The translations under genes were made by a program, and so were the position numbers. The notes beneath the pieces are model-generated. The model saw nothing but the letters and a program-made list of their open reading frames with translations. It had not been told where the DNA came from and ran no database searches. This document shows, piece after piece, positions 1 through 6,850 of a stretch of DNA of 11,678 bases. The stretch is from contig JAEYPE010000051.1 of assembly GCA_023411035.1 (NCBI GenBank), positions 1 to 11,678 of the forward strand, read 5' to 3'. Position 1 is the first letter of the stretch; each line of letters opens with the position of its first letter. Source of the DNA: Pseudomonadota bacterium. GTDB lineage: Bacteria; Pseudomonadota; Alphaproteobacteria; Azospirillales; Azospirillaceae.

Positions 1-611
1 CCACCGCCGGGCGCGGAGCGGAGGCGAAAGCGCGCGAGGCCCAGGCCGGCGCCCGCCGCGCCGCCGGTCAGGCCCGCGCCGGGGAGTCGGGCTATGGGAC
101 GCACCGCTTCCCCAACGGCGACGTCTATGAAGGGTCCTGGAACCGTGGGCTGGGCAACTTTTCCTTCCAGGGCACGATCAGCCGGAACGGTGTGGGTGTC
201 TACCGCTTCGCCAACGGTCAGGTTTATGAGGGGGAGTGGAAGGACGACCAGATGTCCGGTTACGGCGTTCTGAGCTTCCCGTCCGGTGACCGTTTCGAGG
301 GGACCTTCACGGGCAACGTGCCGAACGGGCCGGGCGTCTACCGCTTCGCCAACGGCGATTCCTACACGGGCGAGATCCGCCAGGGGCGCGTGGACGGCCA
401 TGGCGAACTGGCCTTCACCAACGGCGAGCGCTTCAGCGGCATGGTGGTGGACCGGCTTCCGGCGGGTGCGGGCGAACTGTCCATGCGCGGCGGCACCCGC
501 CATATCGGGCAGTTCCGCGGCGGCATCCAGGACGGTCCGGGGGCGGCCATCGACCCCGGCGGCGCGATGCAGCCCGGCATCTGGCGCGGCGCCACCCTGC
601 TGAGCCGTTAG
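1..611 (+). CDS. MORN-repeat protein, 3' part (start lies upstream of window)
   Basis: The reading frame is open from the first full codon at position 3 to a TAG stop at 609-611 (202 residues visible), so the gene enters from the left. The ATG/GTG codons inside the visible part are not convincing starts. The first ~30 visible residues are a charged Ala/Arg/Glu-rich low-complexity stretch. Then come about six MORN units with the NG-x-x-(Y/F)-x-G core: NGDVYEGSW, NGQVYEGEW, SGDRFEGTF, NGDSYTGEI, NGERFSGMV and a weaker last one. Four of them are spaced exactly 23 residues apart (visible residues 71, 94, 117, 140). MORN repeats form beta-hairpin solenoids that, in known proteins, bind lipids or partner proteins or act as scaffolds. 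No catalytic domain is visible, and the substrate and location are unknown because the N-terminus is missing. The gene ends 298 bases before urtA and is probably transcriptionally separate from it. Confidence 0.85.
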   Translation, partial: TAGRGAEAKAREAQAGARRAAGQARAGESGYGTHRFPNGDVYEGSWNRGLGNFSFQGTISRNGVGVYRFANGQVYEGEWKDDQMSGYGVLSFPSGDRFEGTFTGNVPNGPGVYRFANGDSYTGEIRQGRVDGHGELAFTNGERFSGMVVDRLPAGAGELSMRGGTRHIGQFRGGIQDGPGAAIDPGGAMQPGIWRGATLLSR

Positions 612-703
612 AGCGTAATATGCATTCCGCCTTGGACCGCGACTGCGGCCCCGGACGGCCCTCCTGTTTGCGTCGAGCGGTGTCGGCTTTCGGTGCGAGG
701 CAT

Positions 704-779
704 TGCTCAAATTAAGGGCATTTCCATAGAAGTGTTCAAATTTTAAGCATTATGCGGCGGCGTGCATAATTCGTAAGCG
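704..779 (+). promoter_or_regulatory. Tandem NtrC-like enhancer sites upstream of urtA
   Basis: Three 17-base sites share the outline TGC-N11-GCA. They are 704-720 (TGCTCAAATTAAGGGCA), 733-749 (TGTTCAAATTTTAAGCA) and 763-779 (TGCATAATTCGTAAGCG). Their starts are 29 and 30 bases apart, close to three helical turns. The known NtrC consensus is TGCACC-N5-GGTGCA, which has the same TGC-N11-GCA frame. Centres fall at about -151, -122 and -92 relative to the start site predicted from the sigma-54 promoter at 837-852, similar to the well-known enhancers of glnA. The inner ACC/GGT bases of the consensus are not kept, so the match is partial. NtrC binding is an inference from spacing, frame and the function of the downstream operon. 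Confidence 0.5.
749..770. repeat. Perfect 7-bp inverted repeat in the urtA upstream region
   Basis: ATTATGC at 749-755 is repeated inverted as GCATAAT at 764-770, with an 8-base GC-rich spacer. It overlaps the second and third NtrC-like sites. A second small palindrome, ATTCG-TAAG-CGAAT, follows at 769-782. Either could be an additional operator or a by-product of overlapping palindromic activator sites. No T-tract follows, so it is unlikely to be a terminator for the MORN gene. Confidence 0.45.
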
Positions 780-836
780 AATCCTTGGCCGCTTTTCCCG
801 GCGGATTTGCTGACTTCCGGACGGTTCGGCGCGTTG

Positions 837-852
837 TGGCATCACATTTGCG
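837..852 (+). promoter_or_regulatory. Sigma-54 (RpoN) promoter of the urt operon
   Basis: TGGCATCACATTTGC at 837-851 matches the -24/-12 consensus TGGCAC-N5-TTGC in spacing, with the invariant GG (838-839) and GC (850-851) in place and a single C-to-T change in the -24 element. The predicted start of transcription is near 863, giving a leader of about 47 bases before the urtA ATG at 910. Sigma-54 promoters need an enhancer-bound activator, and candidate NtrC sites lie 60-130 bases upstream. The leader is too short for a riboswitch and contains a small CGCC/GGCG palindrome (868-878). An AGGGGG Shine-Dalgarno-like sequence lies just before the start codon. Confidence 0.75.
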
Positions 853-909
853 AAGCACCCCCCGTGGCGCCTGAGGCGGGCGTCAGACCAAGAACAGGGG
901 GTAATCACA

Positions 910-2217
910 ATGTTCAAGTCGGGGTTCAAGACCGGCCGCACCCTGGCGGCAGCCGCCGGCCTTGCCGTCACCTTCGCGGCGGGCTTCGCCGCGCCCGCTT
1001 CCGCGCAGGACACCATCAAGGTCGGCATCCTCCATTCCCTGTCCGGCACCATGGCGATCAGCGAGACCACGCTGAAGGACGTCATGCTGATGCTGATCGA
1101 AGAGCAGAACAAGAAGGGCGGCGTTCTCGGCAAGAAGCTGGAGCCGGTCGTCGTCGATCCCGCCTCCAACTGGCCCCTGTTCGCCGAGAAGGCGCGCGAG
1201 CTGATCACCAAGGACAAGGTGGCCGCGGTGTTCGGCTGCTGGACCTCGGTCAGCCGCAAGTCGGTCCTGCCGGTGTTCGAGGAGCTGAACAGCATCCTGT
1301 TCTACCCGGTGCAGTATGAGGGCGAGGAGTCCTCGCGCAACGTCTTCTACACCGGCGCGGCCCCGAACCAGCAGGCGATCCCCGCCGTCGACTATCTGGC
1401 GGAAAAGGAAGGCGTAAAGCGCTGGGTGCTGGCCGGCACCGACTACGTTTATCCGCGCACGACCAACAAGATCCTGGAAACCTACCTGAAGTCCAAGGGC
1501 GTGAAGTCCGAGGACATCCTCATCAACTACACCCCGTTCGGCCATTCGGATTGGCAGAACATCGTCGCCGACATCAAGAAGTTCGGTTCCGCCGGCAAGA
1601 AGACCGCGGTCGTCTCCACCATCAACGGCGACGCCAACGTGCCCTTCTACAAGGAACTGGGCAACCAGGGCATCAAGGCGCAGGACATCCCGGTCGTCGC
1701 CTTCTCCGTGGGCGAGGAAGAGTTGGCCGGCATCGACACGAAGCCGCTGGTCGGGCATCTCGCCGCCTGGAACTACTTCATGTCGGTGGACACGCCGGAG
1801 AACAGCGACTTCATCAAGAAGTGGCAGGCTTTCACCAAGAACGACAAGCGCGTCACCAACGACCCGATGGAGGCCCACTACATCGGCTTCAACATGTGGG
1901 TGAAGGCGGTCGAAAAGGCCGGCACCACCGACAGCAACGCCGTGATCGACAGCCTCGTCGGCGTCGCCGTGCCGAACCTGACCGGCGGCTATTCGGCCAT
2001 GCTGCCGAACCACCATATCACCAAGCCAGTGCTGATCGGCGAGGTGCAGGAGAACGGCCAGTTCGAGACCGTCTCCAAGACGCCGGGCCTCGTGGTCGGC
2101 GACGAGTGGTCGGACTTCCTGCCGGACAGCAAGGACCTGATCTCCGATTGGCGCGCTCCGCTGTCCTGCGGAAACTTCAACGTGAAGACCGGCAAGTGCG
2201 GCGGCAAGGGGTCGTGA
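910..2217 (+). CDS. urtA: UrtA, periplasmic urea-binding protein of the urea ABC transporter
   Basis: UrtA captures urea in the periplasm and delivers it to the UrtBC permease. The 435-residue product begins with a Sec signal peptide: basic residues to R10, a hydrophobic run, then an A30-S-A32 site before Q33-DT. The mature protein opens with IKVGILHSLSGTMAIS, the characteristic start of UrtA within the LivJ/type I periplasmic binding fold. It continues with the UrtA-type CWTSVSRKSVLPVFEE and FYPVQYEGEESS segments. The length is normal for the family. The ATG at 910 is supported by an AGGGGG ribosome-binding site about 8 bases upstream and by the complete signal peptide. It is the first gene of urtABCDE, placed directly behind the sigma-54 promoter. 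A 166-base gap with a large inverted repeat separates it from urtB, which may favour higher UrtA output. A related short-chain amide binder is possible, but the urt gene order favours urea. Confidence 0.96.
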   Translation: MFKSGFKTGRTLAAAAGLAVTFAAGFAAPASAQDTIKVGILHSLSGTMAISETTLKDVMLMLIEEQNKKGGVLGKKLEPVVVDPASNWPLFAEKARELITKDKVAAVFGCWTSVSRKSVLPVFEELNSILFYPVQYEGEESSRNVFYTGAAPNQQAIPAVDYLAEKEGVKRWVLAGTDYVYPRTTNKILETYLKSKGVKSEDILINYTPFGHSDWQNIVADIKKFGSAGKKTAVVSTINGDANVPFYKELGNQGIKAQDIPVVAFSVGEEELAGIDTKPLVGHLAAWNYFMSVDTPENSDFIKKWQAFTKNDKRVTNDPMEAHYIGFNMWVKAVEKAGTTDSNAVIDSLVGVAVPNLTGGYSAMLPNHHITKPVLIGEVQENGQFETVSKTPGLVVGDEWSDFLPDSKDLISDWRAPLSCGNFNVKTGKCGGKGS

Positions 2218-2252
2218 GGACCGCCTTGAACGTCTGGTAACCGGCTGCGTGG

Positions 2253-2340
2253 TGCCCCCTCCCTAACCCTCCCCCGCTATCGCAGGGGAGGGGACCATCC
2301 TCCCTCCACCGTCCGGCGGGGGAGGGTCGGGGTGGGGGCA
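2253..2340. repeat. Large GC-rich inverted repeat between urtA and urtB
   Basis: A left arm at 2253-2274 pairs with a right arm at 2319-2340, with 3 mismatches in 22 positions. Nested inside, CCCTCCCC (2267-2274) also pairs with GGGGAGGG (2285-2292), so two alternative hairpins are possible. Sequences of this C-tract/G-tract type are dispersed intergenic palindromes in many high-GC alphaproteobacteria (general knowledge, not checked here). It lies between the first and second genes of the operon, so in the transcript it could protect the urtA 3' end or attenuate read-through into urtB. No T-tract follows, so a simple intrinsic terminator is not indicated. Confidence 0.8.
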
Positions 2341-2383
2341 ACGCCCTTTCCCAAAAGCCTTCCGACACAACACGGGAACCGCG

Positions 2384-4015
2384 ATGCACCGCGCACTCTG
2401 CTGGCTGCTGGCCGCGTTTCTGGCGCTGGCCGCACCCGCCGCCTTCGCCGCTGATCTGGCCGCCGCCGATCTGGCCCCGCTGGTCCGCGGCCTGGGTGTC
2501 GGCAGCTACGCCGACACCGAAAAGGCCCTCGCCAAGCTGGCGGAGACGGGCGATCCCGCCGCCGTGCCGGTCATCGAGGCCCTCCAGGCCGGCGACCTGC
2601 ACGTCCGCAAGACGGACGGCGCCGTGGTCGTCGCCCGGCGCGCCGGCAACGGCTATGCCCTGACCGACCCGCTGACCGGCGCCGCGCTGGGCGAGGCGGA
2701 CCGCAACGCGGTCGAGAAAATCCGGATCAACAACGCCCTGCGCCGCACGATCAGCGCGACGCTCGGCGCGCTCACCCTGATGAGCCCCGACCCCGGCACC
2801 CGCCGGCAGGCCGCCGAGGCGGTGTTCAAGAGCCGCGACGCCAACGCGCTGGAAGCGCTGGACGCGGCGCTGGCGAAGGAAACCGACGAGCGCGTGCGCC
2901 GCGCGATGACCCAGGCGCGGGCCTCCGTCCTGCTGGCCGGGGACGCCGCGGACGCTGACAAGATCGCCGCCGTCGAGGTGCTGAAGGACCGTGGCGACCA
3001 GGATGCGCTGGCCCTGTTGAACGGCGCCGCCAACAGCGTCTCCAACGGGGGCGGCGACGCGGTGAAGGACGCCGCGAAGAAGGCCATCGCGTCGGTGGAG
3101 CAGCGGCTGGCCCTGTGGGGCGCCGCGCAGAACCTGTGGTACGGCCTGTCGCTCGGCTCGGTGCTGCTGCTGGCGGCGATCGGGCTGGCGGTCACCTTCG
3201 GCGTCATGGGCGTCATCAACATGGCGCACGGCGAGATGGTGATGATCGGCGCCTACGCCACCTTCCTGGTGCAGGAAGCCTTCCGCCAGTGGGCGCCCGG
3301 CCTGTTCGACCTGTCCATCCTGGTGGCGCTTCCCGTCGCCTTCCTCGTCTCCGGCGCGGTCGGCGTCGCCATCGAGCGCAGCGTGATCCGCTGGCTGTAC
3401 GGGCGTCCGCTGGAAACGCTGCTGGCCACCTGGGGCCTGTCGCTGGCGCTTCAGCAGGCGGTGCGCTCCATCTTCGGGCCGACGAACCGCGAGGTCGGCG
3501 CGCCGTCCTGGATGTCCGGCGCCTTCGAACTCGGCGGGCTGACCATCACCTACGGGCGGCTGTGGATCGTCGTCTTCGCCTTCCTGGTCTTCGGTGCGCT
3601 GCTGGTGGCGCTGCGCAAGACGTGGTTCGGGCTGAGCATCCGCGCCGTCACCCAGAACCGCAGCATGGCGAACGCCATGGGCATCCGCACCGCGCGGGTG
3701 GACGCGCTGACCTTCGGTCTGGGGTCAGGCATCGCCGGTCTGGCGGGTGTGGCGCTGAGCCAGATCGACAACGTGAGCCCCAACCTGGGCCAGGGCTACA
3801 TCATCGACAGCTTCATGGTCGTGGTGTTCGGCGGCGTGGGCAATCTGTGGGGAACGCTGGTCGGCGCGCTGGCGCTCGGCGGCGTCAACAAGTTCCTGGA
3901 GCCCTACGCGGGCGCGGTGCTGGGCAAGATCCTGGTGCTGATCTTCATCATCCTGTTCATCCAGAGGCGTCCGCGCGGCCTGTTCGCGCTGAAGGGCCGG
4001 GCGGTGGAGGCCTGA
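2384..4015 (+). CDS. urtB: UrtB, urea ABC transporter permease (long form)
   Basis: UrtB is one of two inner-membrane permeases forming the urea channel. The 543-residue product has two parts. Residues 1-23 form a signal peptide (LLAAFLALAAPAAFA). Residues ~24-240 form a hydrophilic, alanine-rich region with HEAT-like helical pairs (for example around PGTRRQAAEAVFKS and TDERVRRAM), expected to lie in the periplasm. From ~W245 the LivH-type permease begins, with GLAVTFGVMGVINMAHGEM and later FGGVGNLWGTLVGAL, typical of branched-chain amino acid/urea permeases. Cyanobacterial UrtB proteins generally lack such a long N-terminal region, while proteobacterial forms often have it. GGGAA at 2374-2378 is the ribosome-binding site for the ATG at 2384. 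The stop is 4 bases before urtC, so the two are tightly co-translated. Confidence 0.95.
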   Translation: MHRALCWLLAAFLALAAPAAFAADLAAADLAPLVRGLGVGSYADTEKALAKLAETGDPAAVPVIEALQAGDLHVRKTDGAVVVARRAGNGYALTDPLTGAALGEADRNAVEKIRINNALRRTISATLGALTLMSPDPGTRRQAAEAVFKSRDANALEALDAALAKETDERVRRAMTQARASVLLAGDAADADKIAAVEVLKDRGDQDALALLNGAANSVSNGGGDAVKDAAKKAIASVEQRLALWGAAQNLWYGLSLGSVLLLAAIGLAVTFGVMGVINMAHGEMVMIGAYATFLVQEAFRQWAPGLFDLSILVALPVAFLVSGAVGVAIERSVIRWLYGRPLETLLATWGLSLALQQAVRSIFGPTNREVGAPSWMSGAFELGGLTITYGRLWIVVFAFLVFGALLVALRKTWFGLSIRAVTQNRSMANAMGIRTARVDALTFGLGSGIAGLAGVALSQIDNVSPNLGQGYIIDSFMVVVFGGVGNLWGTLVGALALGGVNKFLEPYAGAVLGKILVLIFIILFIQRRPRGLFALKGRAVEA

Positions 4016-4019
4016 TCCG

Positions 4020-5159
4020 ATGCTGACCCGATTTTTCCTGATGGGCCTGGACAAGAAGGCCGGCGTTCTGCTGGCGGTCCTGGCGGTGCTGGCCGTGGCG
4101 GTGCCCGTCATGGCGCTGGGCACGGCGCCGGACTCGCCCTGGCACCTGTCCACCCACACGGTGGCGTTGCTCGGCAAGTATCTGTGCTTCGCGCTGCTCG
4201 CGCTGTCGCTCGACCTCGTGTGGGGCTTCGTCGGCATCCTGTCGCTGGGGCACGCCGCCTTCTTCACGCTGGGCGGCTACGCCATGGGCATGTACCTGAT
4301 GCGGCAGATCGGCTCCCGCGGCGTCTACGGCAACGCGGACCTGCCCGACTTCATGGTCTTCCTGAACTGGACGGAACTGCCCTGGTACTGGCACGGCTTC
4401 GACCATTTCTGGTTCGCGGCGGTCATGGTGATGGTGGTTCCGGGCCTGCTGGCCTTCGCCTTCGGCTGGTTCGCCTTCCGCTCCCGCGTCACCGGCGTCT
4501 ATCTGTCGATCATCACGCAGGCGCTGACCTTCGCGCTGATGCTGGCCTTCTTCCGCAACGACATGGGCTTCGGCGGCAACAACGGCCTGACCGATTTCAA
4601 GGAAATCCTGGGCTTCGACATCCAGGCCGCCTCGACCCGCGTCGGGCTGTTCGTGGCGACGGTCGTCGCTCTGGCGGTCGGCTACGTCCTGGCGTCGGCG
4701 GTGGTGTCGTCCAAGCTCGGCAAGGTGCTGATCGCCGTGCGCGACGCGGAGAGCCGGGTGCGCTTCCTGGGCTACGAGACGGACCGCTACAAGCTGTTCG
4801 CCTGGACGCTGTCGGCCTGCATGGCCGGGGTGGCGGGCGCGCTCTACGTGCCGCAGGTGGGCATCATCAACCCGTCGGAATTCTCCCCCGCCAGCAGCAT
4901 CGAGGCGGTGATCTGGGTCGCCGTCGGCGGGCGCGGCACGCTGGCCGGGCCGGTGCTGGGCGCGGTTCTGGTGAATTTCGGCAAGAGCTACTTCACGGCG
5001 GCCCTGCCGGAACTGTGGCTGTTCGCGCTGGGCGGCCTGTTCGTTCTGGTCACGCTGTTCCTGCCCAAGGGCATCCTGGGCCTCGCCGCGCAGTTGCGCC
5101 AACGCCTGCCGTCGCGGGGCGCCATCGCCGGCACGCCAGCCGGCCAGAAAGGGGGCTGA
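4020..5159 (+). CDS. urtC: UrtC, urea ABC transporter permease
   Basis: UrtC is the second permease and pairs with UrtB. The 379-residue product is a LivM-type polytopic membrane protein. Hydrophobic segments start at ~15-37 (VLLAVLAVLAVAVPVMALG), followed by GKYLCFALLALSLDLVWGFVGILSLGHAAFFTLGGYAMGMY, split over two helices as in the family. The cytoplasmic coupling loop near VRDAESRVRFLGYETDRYKL and the late AVGGRGTLAGPVLGA segment are also typical of the family. The insert containing FMVFLNWTELPWYWHGFDHFW is aromatic-rich, as in UrtC. GGAGG at 4006-4010, inside the end of urtB, serves as ribosome-binding site for the ATG at 4020. The C-terminal tail (RQRLPSRGAIAGTPAGQKGG) is short and hydrophilic. 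Confidence 0.95.
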   Translation: MLTRFFLMGLDKKAGVLLAVLAVLAVAVPVMALGTAPDSPWHLSTHTVALLGKYLCFALLALSLDLVWGFVGILSLGHAAFFTLGGYAMGMYLMRQIGSRGVYGNADLPDFMVFLNWTELPWYWHGFDHFWFAAVMVMVVPGLLAFAFGWFAFRSRVTGVYLSIITQALTFALMLAFFRNDMGFGGNNGLTDFKEILGFDIQAASTRVGLFVATVVALAVGYVLASAVVSSKLGKVLIAVRDAESRVRFLGYETDRYKLFAWTLSACMAGVAGALYVPQVGIINPSEFSPASSIEAVIWVAVGGRGTLAGPVLGAVLVNFGKSYFTAALPELWLFALGGLFVLVTLFLPKGILGLAAQLRQRLPSRGAIAGTPAGQKGG

Positions 5160-5164
5160 TCACC

Positions 5165-5911
5165 ATGAGCGCGGAAGACACCCTGCTGTATCTGGACGGC
5201 GTGTCGGTCAGCTTCGACGGGTTCCGGGCGCTGAACAGCCTGTCGCTGATCATCGAGCCGGGCGAGATGCGGGCGATCATCGGGCCGAACGGCGCCGGCA
5301 AGACGACCATGATGGACGTCATCACCGGCAAGACCCGCCCCGACACCGGCACCATCCTGTTCGAAGGCCGGACCGACCTGACGAGCCTGCGCGAGCCGGC
5401 CATCGCCGAACTGGGCATCGGCCGCAAGTTCCAGCGCCCCACCGTGTTCGAGATGCACACGGTCTGGGACAATCTGGAACTGTCGCTGAAGGCGCCGCGC
5501 CGCCCGCTGAAGACGCTGACCTATTCGGCCACGCGGGAGGACCGGGCGCGGATCGAGGAGATCCTCGACATCACCCGCCTGTCGCCCCGGCGCGACCGCC
5601 CGGCGGGCAGCCTGTCCCACGGCGAGAAGCAGTGGCTGGAGATCGGCATGCTGCTGGCCCAGGACCCGAAGCTGCTGCTGGTGGACGAGCCGGTGGCCGG
5701 CATGACCGACGCGGAGACGGAGCAGACCGCCCACCTGCTGAAGGACATCGCCGGCAAGCATTCGGTGATCGTGGTGGAGCACGACATGGTCTTCGTCCGC
5801 GAACTGGGCGTGAAGGTCACGGTGCTCCACGAAGGCTCCGTGCTGGCCGAGGGCTCGCTCGACACGGTGAGCGCCAACAAGCAGGTCATCGACGTCTATC
5901 TGGGCCGGTGA
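5165..5911 (+). CDS. urtD: UrtD, urea ABC transporter ATP-binding protein
   Basis: UrtD is one of two cytoplasmic ATPases that power urea import (LivG-type). The 248-residue product carries Walker A GPNGAGKT (40-47), Q-loop Q90 in FQRPTVFE, signature LSHGEKQ (150-156), Walker B LLLVDEP (170-176) and switch histidine H206 in VEHDM. LSHGEKQ and DEPVAGMTD are characteristic of UrtD rather than generic LivG. The same frame is open far upstream inside urtC, but the ATG at 5165 is chosen for three reasons. It is preceded by AAAGGGGG (5148-5155) at 9 bases, it lies 5 bases after the urtC stop, and it gives a normal-length protein. Confidence 0.96.
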   Translation: MSAEDTLLYLDGVSVSFDGFRALNSLSLIIEPGEMRAIIGPNGAGKTTMMDVITGKTRPDTGTILFEGRTDLTSLREPAIAELGIGRKFQRPTVFEMHTVWDNLELSLKAPRRPLKTLTYSATREDRARIEEILDITRLSPRRDRPAGSLSHGEKQWLEIGMLLAQDPKLLLVDEPVAGMTDAETEQTAHLLKDIAGKHSVIVVEHDMVFVRELGVKVTVLHEGSVLAEGSLDTVSANKQVIDVYLGR

Positions 5912-5921
5912 CGGATTGCAA

Positions 5922-5949
5922 TTCCCTCGCCCCAGAGGGGGGAAGGGAA
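5922..5949. repeat. Short C/G-tract palindrome between urtD and urtE
   Basis: TTCCCT (5922-5927) pairs with AGGGAA (5944-5949), and CCCC (5930-5933) pairs with GGGG (5937-5940) around an AGA loop, with a small internal bulge. In composition it resembles the larger palindrome between urtA and urtB and may be a degraded copy of the same repeat class. It sits just before the ribosome-binding site of urtE (GGGAG, 5952-5956), so a transcript hairpin here could modulate urtE translation. Confidence 0.55.
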
Positions 5950-5965
5950 CCGGGAGAAAGCAAAC

Positions 5966-6661
5966 ATGCTCGACGTACGGTCGGTCGATCTCCATTACGG
6001 CGCGGCGCAGGCGCTGCGCGGCGTGTCGCTGACGGCGGAGGTCGGGAAGGTCACCTGCCTGCTGGGGCGCAACGGCGTCGGCAAATCCTCGCTGCTGCGC
6101 GCCATCGTCGGGCTGAAGCCGGTCACCGGCGGAACCATCGCCTGGGACGGCGGCGACATCACGAAACTTGCTCCCTCCGAGCGGGCGCGGCGCGGCATCG
6201 CCTATGTCCCGCAGGGGCGGGAAATCTTCCCGCTGCTGACGGTGCGGGAGAACCTGCTGACCGGCTACGCGCCGCTGAAGCGCGCCGACCGCTCCATCCC
6301 CGAGGAGGTGTTCGAACTGTTTCCGGTGCTGAAGTCCATGCTGGATCGGCGCGGCGGCGACCTGTCGGGCGGGCAGCAGCAGCAGCTCGCCATCGGGCGG
6401 GCGCTGGTGACGCGGCCCCGGCTGCTGGTGCTGGACGAGCCGACGGAGGGCATCCAGCCGTCCATCATCAAGGACATCGGACGGGCCATCGCCTATCTGC
6501 GCGACAAGGGCACCATGGCGATCCTGCTGGTCGAGCAGTATTTCGAGTTCGCCCGCGATCTGGCCGACGACTGGGCGGTCATGGAACGCGGCGAGGTCAT
6601 GCTGGCCGGCAGCCGCGACGGTCTGGAGGAGAGCGAGGTCCGGCGGTACCTGACCGTCTGA
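5966..6661 (+). CDS. urtE: UrtE, urea ABC transporter ATP-binding protein
   Basis: UrtE is the second ATPase (LivF-type), and with UrtD forms the nucleotide-binding dimer under UrtBC. The 231-residue product shows Walker A GRNGVGKS (34-41), Q-loop Q83 in YVPQGREIFP, signature LSGGQQQQ (133-140) and Walker B LLVLDEPTEGIQPS (153-166). The switch histidine position is a glutamine, Q191 in LLVEQYFEFA, which is usual for LivF/UrtE proteins and leaves catalysis mainly to the partner site. The length is normal. GGGAG at 5952-5956 precedes the ATG at 5966 by 9 bases. The gap from urtD (54 bases) is wider than the other late gaps and holds a palindrome. It is the last urt gene, and a strong inverted repeat follows 18 bases after the stop. 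Confidence 0.96.
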   Translation: MLDVRSVDLHYGAAQALRGVSLTAEVGKVTCLLGRNGVGKSSLLRAIVGLKPVTGGTIAWDGGDITKLAPSERARRGIAYVPQGREIFPLLTVRENLLTGYAPLKRADRSIPEEVFELFPVLKSMLDRRGGDLSGGQQQQLAIGRALVTRPRLLVLDEPTEGIQPSIIKDIGRAIAYLRDKGTMAILLVEQYFEFARDLADDWAVMERGEVMLAGSRDGLEESEVRRYLTV

Positions 6662-6678
6662 CGCGCCTCCGTCCGGGA

Positions 6679-6760
6679 CATCCTCGCGAAGGCGGAGCCG
6701 TGGTTCCGCCATCCCGTGCTTCCCATGGCGGGCACCGGAAACGCCGCCTTCGCGAGGATG
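6679..6760. repeat. Composite palindromic element after urtE
   Basis: A perfect 17-bp inverted repeat (arms 6679-6695 and 6744-6760, containing CTCGCGAAGGCGG and its complement) flanks an inner perfect 7-bp inverted repeat, CCGCCAT at 6706-6712 with ATGGCGG at 6725-6731. The CGCGAAGGCGG core resembles dispersed palindromes of the CCCGCGAAGGCGGG type common in high-GC Proteobacteria (general knowledge). It lies 18 bases after the urtE stop, so its RNA form would be a long branched hairpin that could end or stabilise the urt transcript. A further palindrome, ACCCCTTGGGGT, follows at 6763-6774. No T-run follows. Confidence 0.85.
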
Positions 6761-6850
6761 GCACCCCTTGGGGTTTGCCTGCCCTGCTTATTTGACAGAC
6801 TCGGCGGCGGGCGGGGTTGCGCTACCATCGGCACCGTTCTTTCCTCACCG

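Noticed and set aside
863..909. Possible riboswitch (for example guanidine-responsive) in the urtA leader
   Set aside because: The predicted leader is only about 47 bases with one tiny palindrome, too small for known guanidine or related riboswitches.
4184..5164. Upstream extension of the urtD reading frame through urtC
   Set aside because: The extension translates to an Arg-rich shadow of urtC. The UrtD family start, spacing and ribosome-binding site all fit the ATG at 5165.
6792..6828. Consensus TTGACA (6792-6797) followed by TACCAT (6823-6828), suggesting a sigma-70 promoter for the M20 peptidase
   Set aside because: The spacer is 25 bases, too long for a normal -35/-10 pair, and no acceptable -10 sequence occurs at 16-18 bases.
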